A stretch of DNA of 42,113 nucleotides, from assembly GCA_964412895.1 (NCBI GenBank), contig CAYPQK010000015.1, positions 1-42,113 on the forward strand, written 5' to 3'. The notes under the pieces are model-generated. The model was given only the letters and a program-made list of their open reading frames with translations. It did not search any database and was not told the origin of the DNA. Position numbers and translations under genes: made by a program. The DNA comes from CALMRE01 sp964412895 (lineage in GTDB: Bacteria; UBP6; UBA1177; JAKLFG01). Shown piece after piece: positions 31,962-39,041 of the stretch (positions within the stretch are counted from its first letter, which is position 1; each line of letters starts with the position of its first letter).

Positions 31962-32722
31962 CCCTGCCGCTCCTCGTCCTTGCCGGACTCGATCCGACCG
32001 GCGGCGCGGGGCTCATCGCCGACGCGGCAACGGCTCGCGCTCTGGGCTGTCATCCGCTGACCATCCCGACGACATTGACCGTGCAGAATTCGCTCCGCTT
32101 CACCTCCGCCGCACCGGTCGATCCGTCGTATATCGCCGCCGCCATCAACACCCTTGCCGTTGAATTCACCTTCGACACCGCGAAGATCGGGCTGGTCCCG
32201 GTCGCCGACGCGAACTGGCTCGACACGGTCGGCCCGGTCGTCCGTCAGCGGTGCCGCCATATCGTCATCGACCCGGTGCTGAAAGCAACGGCGGCGGCCG
32301 ACACGGTGAAACCGAACGACGCCTTCATCCGTTTCATATCGGGTCCCGGAACGGTCATCACGCCGAACACCCGCGAACTCGGCCTCATCGCCGACGCGCT
32401 CGGCATCGCGCCGGAAACGCCCGATATAACGGCCCGCGCCGTCGCCACCGCCACCGGCGTGACGGTCGTGGTCACCTTCGAGACCGAAAAACCGTTTATT
32501 CTTATCGCCGGGCCCGACCGCATCACCGAGATACCGGTAACGCTCGTCCCGACCGACCAGCCGGTCCACGGCACCGGCTGCCGTTTCTCGACGGCGCTGG
32601 CCTGCGGCATTGCCGCCGGGATGCCGCTTCCCGACGCGGTGAAACGGGCCGCCGACCACCTGACCCTCATCCTCGGACGCATCGAACGGTTCCACCCCGA
32701 CGGACAGTCCTACCCCGCCTGA
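31958..32722 (+). CDS. thiD: Hydroxymethylpyrimidine/phosphomethylpyrimidine kinase
   Basis: A 254-residue ribokinase-fold enzyme that phosphorylates HMP and HMP-phosphate in thiamine diphosphate synthesis. Signatures are LDPTGGAGLIADAATARALG (near residues 11-30), TTLTVQNS, DPVLKATA, TPNTRELGLI and HGTGCRFSTALACGIAAG, which carries the anion hole and catalytic GTGC. The open frame extends upstream to 31895, but that part overlaps the STAS gene; the ATG at 31958 forms an ATGA overlap with the STAS stop and fits the family start. No TPP riboswitch is seen upstream. Confidence 0.93.
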   Translation: MTLPLLVLAGLDPTGGAGLIADAATARALGCHPLTIPTTLTVQNSLRFTSAAPVDPSYIAAAINTLAVEFTFDTAKIGLVPVADANWLDTVGPVVRQRCRHIVIDPVLKATAAADTVKPNDAFIRFISGPGTVITPNTRELGLIADALGIAPETPDITARAVATATGVTVVVTFETEKPFILIAGPDRITEIPVTLVPTDQPVHGTGCRFSTALACGIAAGMPLPDAVKRAADHLTLILGRIERFHPDGQSYPA

Positions 32723-32764
32723 AACGCATCGTACCGAAAATTTCTGGAAAATTGTTTCTGTTCC

Positions 32765-32801
32765 TATTATAGTGTCCTGTCCTTTTGAGGGGGTATCCAT
32801 G
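32765..32801 (+). promoter_or_regulatory. Possible -10 region and ribosome binding site for the TlpA-like gene
   Basis: TATTAT (32765-32770) in an AT-rich stretch could be a -10 box; the -35 match 17 bases before it (TTCTGG) is poor. GAGGGGG (about 32787-32793) sits before the ATG at 32799 and sets the start after the in-frame ATA and ATC codons. Confidence 0.35.
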
Positions 32802-33404
32802 AAGTGCCTGTTCCTTTTCCTGCTCTGCGCGCTTTCATTTTCCGCCGTCGCCGCCGATACGACACCCGATGCCGAGGGATTGCCCGAGGGTTCGAAGCTC
32901 GTCGATTTCGGGATGCGTACCGTCGATCTGGAGAGCGGCAAACTTAAAAGCCTCGTCTGGCTGACCGATTTCGTGGGCGTTCCCCCCGTCGGCAAGGCGA
33001 ACAGCGCCCCGGCGGCGCGCAAGAAGGTGCTCGTGATGAACTTCTACGCCAACTGGTGCAAGCCGTGCCTCGCCGAGATGCCGCTTCTGCAGAAACTCTC
33101 CGAGAAATACGGCCCGAAGGAGGTCCAGTTCATCGGCGTCAACTTCCGCAACGAGAACGAGAACCCCGACGCGGTGCTCGCCGAGACGGTCAAGATCCTG
33201 AAGGAAAAGAAGATAACCTATCCCATCCTCTTCGACCGCTTCACCAGCCGCAATCAGCTCGTCTACATGGGCTCCAAGGCGATACTGCCGACGGTGGTCA
33301 TCTTCGACGGCAACGGCACGATGGTGAAGAAACTGCAGGGGGAAAAGACACAGAACATTGGCGATATCGAAAAGATCATAGAGAAACTGGTGGGGGGAAA
33401 ATGA
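32799..33404 (+). CDS. TlpA/ResA-like periplasmic thioredoxin
   Basis: A 201-residue protein. The signal peptide MKCLFLFLLCALSFSAVAAD is followed by a thioredoxin fold with redox motif NFYANWCKPC (C87, C90), GVNFRNENENPDA and the cis-Pro region AILPTVVIFDGNG. It probably reduces or exchanges disulfides, or matures cofactors, in the periplasm. The frame is open to 32772, but the ATG at 32799 follows GAGGGGG and begins the signal peptide. Its stop overlaps the start of the next gene (33401-33404), whose product has Cys pairs that could be substrates; that link is inference. Confidence 0.88.
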   Translation: MKCLFLFLLCALSFSAVAADTTPDAEGLPEGSKLVDFGMRTVDLESGKLKSLVWLTDFVGVPPVGKANSAPAARKKVLVMNFYANWCKPCLAEMPLLQKLSEKYGPKEVQFIGVNFRNENENPDAVLAETVKILKEKKITYPILFDRFTSRNQLVYMGSKAILPTVVIFDGNGTMVKKLQGEKTQNIGDIEKIIEKLVGGK

Positions 33405-34816
33405 TGAACAAGATGCTTTTCGGGTGGATGCTCTGCGTCTGCCTTTTCACCGCGGGACTCACGGCCGCCGAGAAGACGAAAAAGGCCGAACCGGCCGCGG
33501 CCGCTCCGGCGCAACCGGCTCCCGTCGCCGTTTCCGCTCCGGCTCCGGCACCCGTGCCCGAACCGCCTAAAGAGGAGGCTCCGGCCGCCGCGCCGACCGA
33601 GGCGCGCAAACTGCTGGTCGACAAGATCGAAGGGGTCGATGTCGACGAGGCGTTCGCCAAGTCGGTGGAGGAGGCGATAGTCCTCGACATCGGCAAGCGC
33701 GAAGGATTCACCGTGGTCACCTCGGCCGAGATGACCGCGACGGTCCAACACGCCCAGACCAGCGTGGAGCTCGGCTGCGCCGATTCGGCCGAATGCGTCA
33801 TCGAGGTGCAGAAGAAACTGGCGGTCGATACCCTCGTCGCCGGGAAGATCGCCAAGATGGGCGACGAATACATCCTTTCGCTCAACACCGTCGATGTCAA
33901 CAACTCCGTCGTCGGCAAGCGGACCAATGTGCAGGGGATCGACCTCAACGACATCAAGGGAAAGATAAAAGAAGCGGTCGACAAACTGCTCGGCTTCGCC
34001 AAGGAAAAACCGATGTTCCAGCTCAAGGAGGGGGAACAGCTCAAACTCGCCGTCATGCCGCTGTCGGCGCGCGGCGTCGATATCGCGACGGCCGACGCCC
34101 TCACCTCGATACTCTCCTCCCAGCTCAACCAGATAAAGGGGATCAGCGTCATCAGTCAGGACGACATCAAGGCGATGCTCGCCAAGGTATCGATGGATTC
34201 GGCGGTCGAATGCACCGACAGCATGCAGTGCGTGGTCGAGATCGGCGCGTCGCTGGGGCTGTCGAAACTCGTGACCGGGTCGGTCGGCAAGGTGAAGGAC
34301 ACCTTCGTCATATCGATACAGCTCATCGACACGCGCCGTGCCGAGGTCGAGAACCGCGTGCTGGAATCGTTCGCGGGCGACGCCGAAGAGCTCAAGAACG
34401 CCGTGAAACTGGCCGCCTACCAGCTCGCCGGCATCGACTATACCAGTAAGCCGGGCAGTATCGCCATCACCTTCAATGTGGCCGACGGCGATCTGCAGTT
34501 CGGCCCCACCAAGTCGAAACTGGAGAAGAGCCAGTTCGCCGCCGAGAACCTCGTGCCGGGCCGCTACAACCTGCGCGTCATGGCCGATCAGGACGACTAT
34601 TTCCCCTACCAGACCGATATCTATGTCGCGCCGGGGACCGCCAATGTCCGCAATCTGACCGTTCTGGAACGGCCTACGCCGTGGTACAAAACTTGGTGGT
34701 TCTGGACCGTGACCGGCGTGGTCATCGCCGGCGCGGCGACCGCCACGGGCGTCGTGCTCGGCCTCAAGGAGGAACCGCTCGGCACCGGCACCGTCAAGAT
34801 AGAGACGGGGAACTGA
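33401..34816 (+). CDS. Envelope protein with duplicated Cys-pair domain and PEGA-like domain
   Basis: A 471-residue exported protein: signal peptide (1-22), Pro/Ala-rich linker (about 30-66), then two copies of one alpha/beta domain (about 71-177 and 216-322). Each copy has a Cys-x5-Cys segment, GCADSAECVIEVQKKL (C126, C132) and ECTDSMQCVVEIGASL (C271, C277), followed by a LV-G-K-SL-D pattern. A PEGA-like beta domain (about 350-422; LVPGRYNLRVMADQDDYFPY) and a C-terminal membrane helix (about 433-453) follow. Similar duplicated domains occur in delta-proteobacterial and related envelope proteins of unknown role. ATG 33401 or 33404 may be the start. Much of the upstream open frame lies in the TlpA gene and is not coding here. 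Confidence 0.82.
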   Translation: MMNKMLFGWMLCVCLFTAGLTAAEKTKKAEPAAAAPAQPAPVAVSAPAPAPVPEPPKEEAPAAAPTEARKLLVDKIEGVDVDEAFAKSVEEAIVLDIGKREGFTVVTSAEMTATVQHAQTSVELGCADSAECVIEVQKKLAVDTLVAGKIAKMGDEYILSLNTVDVNNSVVGKRTNVQGIDLNDIKGKIKEAVDKLLGFAKEKPMFQLKEGEQLKLAVMPLSARGVDIATADALTSILSSQLNQIKGISVISQDDIKAMLAKVSMDSAVECTDSMQCVVEIGASLGLSKLVTGSVGKVKDTFVISIQLIDTRRAEVENRVLESFAGDAEELKNAVKLAAYQLAGIDYTSKPGSIAITFNVADGDLQFGPTKSKLEKSQFAAENLVPGRYNLRVMADQDDYFPYQTDIYVAPGTANVRNLTVLERPTPWYKTWWFWTVTGVVIAGAATATGVVLGLKEEPLGTGTVKIETGN

Positions 34817-34823
34817 CACGCCG

Positions 34824-36008
34824 ATGAAACCGCTCCTGTTCGTCACCAAAAGCGCCGATCTGTCGGAGAACATGGGCCGGCGCATCTTCAACACCGCCCG
34901 CATCCTCAAGAAGAACCGCTACCGCATCGTCGGACTGTTCGAGAAACGGGGGACGGCGTCGGAACGGTTCGCCGAGGTCTTCGACGAGATGCACTTCATC
35001 GATCCGGCCGATCCGGCAGCGGCGGTGAAAAAGCTCAAGGCGCAGGGGCTGGGCGTCGCGTTCGTCCACGAATCGGAGGAGCCGCGCCTGCTTTCGGCGC
35101 TCATCGCCGAGAAGTTCCGGCTCATCACCTTCATACACAATCACGATTGGCACTGTCCGACGCACCATAAACGCTACGCGCTGGTCGACCGCAACTGCAC
35201 GATCCCCTTCTCCCCCGCCGCCTGTTCGGTCTGCTCCCTGCTGACACCCGGGACGAAGAGCCGGCCGATACCGCGCCAGCGCGAGTTGATGCAGTTGGTC
35301 AAACGGTCGCGCCAGTTCATCGTCATGAGCGAATTCATGGCCGAAGAACTGCGGCGCAACGGCTTCAAACAGCAACGCATCGTAAAACTCTACCCGCCGG
35401 TGGTCGGCACCGCGACGCCCCACGGCGCCGCCCCCGACCGGGGCGATGTCCCCGAGATACTCTTCGTGGGCCGCCTCGTCGCGGCCAAGGGTCCCGACCT
35501 CCTCATCGAGGCGGCGCGCCGCATCACCCGTCCCTTCCGCCTGCGCATCGTCGGCAGCGGACCGCTCGAGGCCGACCTGCGCAAGAAAGTGAAGAACTAC
35601 GGTCTGACCGACAAAGTGATATTCGAAGGGGCGGTGGAAAATTCGTATCTCTTCATCGAGCGGGCCGATATCATCGCGGTCCCTTCGCGCTGGCCCGAAC
35701 CGTTCGCGATGGTCGGTATCGAGGCCTTCGCCCACGGCCGTCCCGTGGTCGGCTTCGCGACCGGCGGCATCGGCGAATGGCTACTCCACAATTTCAACGG
35801 ACTGCTCGCCAGACCGGACGACGCAGCCGACCTCGCCGCCTGCCTGACCGCGCTTCTGGACGATCCTCAGAAACGGGCGCAGTTCGGCCGGAATGGGCTA
35901 TCGTTCGTCGAGACCCACTGCACCGAAGAACGCTTCGTCGCGCAGTTCAACCGCATCTACGACGATGTCCATGTAACCGACAAGACTATACCGGCAGATA
36001 GATCCTGA
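34824..36008 (+). CDS. Family 4 glycosyltransferase (GT-B fold)
   Basis: A 394-residue retaining glycosyltransferase of the GT4 type. The C-terminal nucleotide-sugar domain has FVGRLVAAKGPDLLIEAA (214-231), RIVGSGPLEADLR, and the E-x7-E motif EPFAMVGIE (E292, E300), then GRPVVGFATGGIGEWL. The N-terminal acceptor domain carries HNHDWHCPTHHKRY and further cysteines near 125-138 (CTIP, ACSVC), a possible metal-binding or disulfide cluster. It probably adds a sugar to a cell-surface glycan. It starts eight bases after the previous gene, and its last 23 bases overlap the convergent kinase gene. Donor and acceptor are unknown. Confidence 0.9.
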   Translation: MKPLLFVTKSADLSENMGRRIFNTARILKKNRYRIVGLFEKRGTASERFAEVFDEMHFIDPADPAAAVKKLKAQGLGVAFVHESEEPRLLSALIAEKFRLITFIHNHDWHCPTHHKRYALVDRNCTIPFSPAACSVCSLLTPGTKSRPIPRQRELMQLVKRSRQFIVMSEFMAEELRRNGFKQQRIVKLYPPVVGTATPHGAAPDRGDVPEILFVGRLVAAKGPDLLIEAARRITRPFRLRIVGSGPLEADLRKKVKNYGLTDKVIFEGAVENSYLFIERADIIAVPSRWPEPFAMVGIEAFAHGRPVVGFATGGIGEWLLHNFNGLLARPDDAADLAACLTALLDDPQKRAQFGRNGLSFVETHCTEERFVAQFNRIYDDVHVTDKTIPADRS

Positions 36009-37083
36009 AGAGCGCGCCGCCATCCGGCGCGTCGTCCACCTCGATGAATCCTTTGTGCTGATCGGCGATGCGCGCCGCTATCGAAAGACCCAGCCCCGTC
36101 CCGTCGGGCTTGGTGGTGTAGAAGGGATTGAAGACCTTGTCGCGCAGTTCGGCCGCTATCCCCGGCCCGCGATCGGTCACCGTGATGCAGGCGTATTCGG
36201 CCTTTCCCTTGCGGCGCCGCTCGGTCGTAATGCTCACCGCCGCCCCGTCGGGCGAGGCGTCGACCGCGTTGAGAAGGAGATTGAGGAGCAGTTGCGTCAG
36301 TTTCTCGCGGTCGGCGCTGAGCGTCAGCGGCGCGAACCGCGTCTCGATGCGGACATTCTTCTTCGCCGCCTGCGGCGCGATGAAGGCGACGGTATCGGTA
36401 AGCAGCGCGGCGATATCGACCGGCGAAACGACGAAATCTTTCGGCCGGGCGAAGGCGAGGAACCTCTCGAGGAGCGCGGTCAGGCGCTCTATCTCGGCGC
36501 GCTGGATGTCGACCATCCGGCGGCGCGGCGAATCGGCCGGTATGCCGTCGGCCACGATCTCGGCCGCCCCCTTGATCGAAGCGAGCGGATTCTTTATCTC
36601 GTGGGCGAGCCCCGCGGTCAGTTCGCCGAGCGCCTGCAACCGTCCGGCGCGGATGAGCTGTTCATCGAGGAGCCGCATTTCGTCGAGCGTTTCCGATAGT
36701 TTCCGCGCGATCTCCTCCTGACGCCGCCGCTCGCGCCGCTCGCGCTCGACCAGTATCCCGGCGATGACGGCGATGGTGTTGTAGAGCAGTATCTCCAGTA
36801 TCTTCTCGGTCGATCCACCCGGATCGTGATGGAAATGGTGAACGAACATCCGGAAGGCGTGCGGCAGATAGACGAGCGACGAAGCGACCGAGGCGGCGAG
36901 CGCGCCGTGCAGGCCCCAGCCGAAAGCGCCCAGCAGTATCGGGATGTAATAGAGCCGCCGCAGGATATCGTGGATCCACGCATACTCGTCGCCGGTCAGA
37001 AAATGGGCCACCGTGATGGCGAGTATCGGCAGCCAGAGTGCGGCGAATGCCCGCGGTGAGATCAGTTCTCTAGCCTTTTTCAT
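35986..37083 (-). CDS. Membrane sensor histidine kinase (NtrB/ZraS type) of the sigma54 system
   Basis: A 365-residue kinase. The N-terminal part (about 10-113) has four likely membrane helices (for example AALWLPILAITVAHFL, YIPILLGAFGWGLHGALAAS and YNTIAVIAGILV). Between the last two lies a His-rich loop, VHHFHHDPGG (81-90), that could bind metal. A charged coiled coil (114-146), HisKA with LAHEIKNPLASIKGA (H161) and HATPase_c with DRGPGI and GTGLGLSIAARI follow. It has no PAS domain. It follows the sigma54 activator gene with a 14-base overlap, so the two form one unit. Metal sensing is inferred from the divergent metal-efflux operon. Confidence 0.92.
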   Translation of the reverse strand: MKKARELISPRAFAALWLPILAITVAHFLTGDEYAWIHDILRRLYYIPILLGAFGWGLHGALAASVASSLVYLPHAFRMFVHHFHHDPGGSTEKILEILLYNTIAVIAGILVERERRERRRQEEIARKLSETLDEMRLLDEQLIRAGRLQALGELTAGLAHEIKNPLASIKGAAEIVADGIPADSPRRRMVDIQRAEIERLTALLERFLAFARPKDFVVSPVDIAALLTDTVAFIAPQAAKKNVRIETRFAPLTLSADREKLTQLLLNLLLNAVDASPDGAAVSITTERRRKGKAEYACITVTDRGPGIAAELRDKVFNPFYTTKPDGTGLGLSIAARIADQHKGFIEVDDAPDGGALFRIYLPV

Positions 37084-38446
37084 CGTTCCCCTTCCCGGTG
37101 ATGCCGTGCTGTTCGAGCCGGTAGAGGAGGATGTGCCGCGGTATGCGCAGCAGCCGCGCCGCCTGCGCCTTGTTCCCGCCGCTCCGTTCCAGCGCCTGCA
37201 CGATCACCTCTTTTTCGAGTTCCGTGAGCGATATCCCTCCGGCGGGCAGCTGGATGCGCCCCGCCGCGCTCACCACCATCCCCTCCGCCTCGGGCGCCGC
37301 TTCGGGTATCAGTTCGAGCGGCACCACCCCGCCGTCGGCAAGGAGCGTCACCCGCTGGCAGATGTTCTCCAGTTCGCGGATATTGCCGGGCCACCGGTAC
37401 TGCCGCATCCGCCGCAACGCCTCGTCGCCCAGATCGAACGGCCGTCCGCCGCCGTAGGCCGCGAGAAAATGTTTGGCGAGCGGTGCGATATCCTCGCTCC
37501 GTTCCCGTAGCGGCGGTATGTGGAGGACGATGACATTGAGCCGGTAGAACAGATCGAGCCGGAACTTCCCCTCGTCGACGAGTTTCGCCAGATCGCGGTT
37601 GGTCGCCGCGATGACGCGAACATCGACCGGCACCGGCTCCTCGCCGCCGACCACATCTATCGCCGACTCCTGCAAAGCGCGCAGAAGACGCGGCTGAAGC
37701 GAGAGCGGCAGTTCGGCCACCTCGTCGAGGAAGAGCGTCCCGCCGTGGGCCAGTTCGAACTTTCCCCGGGCGTCACGGGTGGCGCCGGTGAACGATCCCT
37801 TGCGGTGACCGAAGAGTTCGCTTTCCAATAGTTCGGCCGGTATCGCGGCGCAGTTGACCACTACCAGCGACCCGGTTGCGCGGGTCGAGCGGCGGTGTAT
37901 GCGGCGGGCGAGCAGTTCCTTGCCGGTACCGCTCTCGCCGGTGATGAGCAGGGTCGAATCGCTTTCGGCGACGCGGTCGGCGACCGTCACCACCGTCTGC
38001 ATCGCGGCCGACCGGTAAATGAGTTCCTTCCCTTCGCTCGACGGGGTGCGCTTGAGCACGGCGTTCTCATCGGCGAGCCGCGCATGTTCAAAGGCGCGCC
38101 CCACGACGATCTTGAGATGGTCGCGGTCGCACGGTTTGGGTATGAAATCGAAGGCGCCCGCCTTCATCGCGGCCACGGCGGTATCGACCTCGCCGAAGGC
38201 CGTTATCACGATGACGAGCGTTCCCGGCGCAAGGGCGCTCACCCGTTTGGTCAGTTCCATCCCGTCCATCCCCGGCATCTTGAGATCGGTGATGACCACC
38301 GGGTGCCGCTGACGGCGGAAGAGTTCGAGCGCCGCCATCCCGTCGGCCGCGGCGTCGACCGTGTAGCCCGCCTCGGTGAGGGTGAACGACATCACCTCCC
38401 GGAAGCTCGCGTCGTCATCGGCTATAAGTAATTTTCTCCCCATCAT
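37070..38446 (-). CDS. NtrC/ZraR-type sigma54-dependent response regulator
   Basis: A 458-residue transcription activator. The receiver domain (1-120) has DDD at 10-12 and phospho-acceptor D54 (VVITDLKMPGMDG). The AAA+ domain (about 143-370) has Walker A GESGTGKE (170-177), Walker B GTLFLDEV (236-243) and the sigma54-contact loop GSFTGA (217-222), where the usual sequence is GAFTGA. The C-terminal Fis-type HTH is near 405-445 (GGNKAQAARLLRIPRHILLY). It would bind upstream sites and drive sigma54 polymerase at the -24/-12 promoter found in the adjacent divergent region. Two ATG codons (38446, 38443) can serve as start; the ribosome binding site is weak. It overlaps the kinase gene by 14 bases. 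Confidence 0.94.
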   Translation of the reverse strand: MMGRKLLIADDDASFREVMSFTLTEAGYTVDAAADGMAALELFRRQRHPVVITDLKMPGMDGMELTKRVSALAPGTLVIVITAFGEVDTAVAAMKAGAFDFIPKPCDRDHLKIVVGRAFEHARLADENAVLKRTPSSEGKELIYRSAAMQTVVTVADRVAESDSTLLITGESGTGKELLARRIHRRSTRATGSLVVVNCAAIPAELLESELFGHRKGSFTGATRDARGKFELAHGGTLFLDEVAELPLSLQPRLLRALQESAIDVVGGEEPVPVDVRVIAATNRDLAKLVDEGKFRLDLFYRLNVIVLHIPPLRERSEDIAPLAKHFLAAYGGGRPFDLGDEALRRMRQYRWPGNIRELENICQRVTLLADGGVVPLELIPEAAPEAEGMVVSAAGRIQLPAGGISLTELEKEVIVQALERSGGNKAQAARLLRIPRHILLYRLEQHGITGKGNDEKG

Positions 38447-38451
38447 GGAGA

Positions 38452-38543
38452 TTATTGTGCATTATTGTTGGATAATAGTCTACACAAATTGTTTGTAAGC
38501 CTTCATGTTATTGCGCAACTACTTGATATGTATCAGATATATT
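38452..38543. promoter_or_regulatory. Upstream repeat and dyad cluster, candidate sigma54 activator sites
   Basis: Between the activator gene and the sigma54 promoter lie two copies of TTATTGYGCA (38452-38461 and 38508-38517, 56 bases apart) and short dyads: ATTAT-6-ATAAT (38461-38476), ACAAA-TTG-TTTGT, TTGCGCAA (38511-38518) and TGATA-TG-TATCA. The distance of about 40-105 bases from the -24 box suits enhancer sites for an NtrC-type activator. Which dyad is bound cannot be told from sequence. Confidence 0.45.
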
Positions 38544-38556
38544 TTTATTCTTGCCT

Positions 38557-38572
38557 TGGCACGGCTCCTGCT
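38557..38572 (+). promoter_or_regulatory. Sigma54 (-24/-12) promoter of the metal-efflux operon
   Basis: TGGCACG (38557-38563), four bases, then CTGCT (38568-38572) match the sigma54 consensus TGGCACG-N4-TTGCT with one mismatch. The GG (38558-38559) and GC (38570-38571) are separated by exactly ten bases. The start would be near 38583, 35 bases before the first ATG at 38618. Confidence 0.82.
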
Positions 38573-38617
38573 TATGTAATGAACGCGTGTGAGTAATCTT
38601 TATAATGGAGAGATCCG

Positions 38618-38983
38618 ATGAAAAGAATGTTGACGATGATGATCGTGCTGGCGGCGATGACCCTCGGCACCTCCGCGCTCCTTGCGGGCGAAGGTTGCGG
38701 CTGTGACTGCGACAAAGCGAAAGAGTTCAAAAGCGAATGCGGCGGCTGTGACCATCAGAAAGGCGAGAAGAAGGATGGGAAAGGCTGTCCGCATCACGCG
38801 GCGGAAGCGGCGAAGACCCCGGCGACCGCTCCGGCCAAAGATGCGGCGAAACCGGCCGTGGTCAAGGAAGAGGCGAATGTCGGCAAGTGGGTCTGCCCGA
38901 TGGCCGAGGAATTCGTGTCGGACAAGCCGGGCAAATGCCCCAAGTGCGGCATGAACCTCGTGAAGAAAGAGAAGAAGAAGTAG
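38618..38983 (+). CDS. Periplasmic heavy-metal-binding protein (Cys-rich plus HMBD)
   Basis: A 121-residue exported protein. The signal peptide (1-23) is followed by a Cys-rich section (C27, C29, C31, C41, C44, C57; GCGCDCDKA and CGGCDHQ), an Ala/Pro/Lys linker, and a C-terminal heavy-metal-binding domain, WVCPMAEEFVSDKPGKCPKC followed by GM (C93, M95, C107, C110, M112). This domain is typical of copper/silver efflux adaptors. It may capture metal in the periplasm and hand it to the CusCBA-like pump. It is the first gene after the sigma54 promoter, with GGAGAG before the ATG. A strong hairpin follows the gene. Confidence 0.85.
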   Translation: MKRMLTMMIVLAAMTLGTSALLAGEGCGCDCDKAKEFKSECGGCDHQKGEKKDGKGCPHHAAEAAKTPATAPAKDAAKPAVVKEEANVGKWVCPMAEEFVSDKPGKCPKCGMNLVKKEKKK

Positions 38984-38997
38984 CGACGGCGCGGGAG

Positions 38998-39021
38998 GCG
39001 GGACGCCGCACGGCGCCCCGC
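38998..39021 (+). other. GC-rich hairpin between the metal-binding gene and the tolC/cusC-like gene
   Basis: GGGACGCCG (39000-39008) pairs with CGGCGCCCC (39011-39019) with one A/C mismatch, and two further pairs can form outside. No T tract follows, so it is not an intrinsic terminator. It could stabilise the upstream message or slow polymerase, giving more metal-binding protein than pump. Confidence 0.45.
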
Positions 39022-39041
39022 TCACCCGGCGGGAGGTCCAG

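Noticed and set aside
33263..34909. Long minus-strand frame (548 codons) opposite the duplicated-domain envelope gene
   Set aside because: The + strand gene has a signal peptide, repeats and operon overlaps; the minus frame has none of these.
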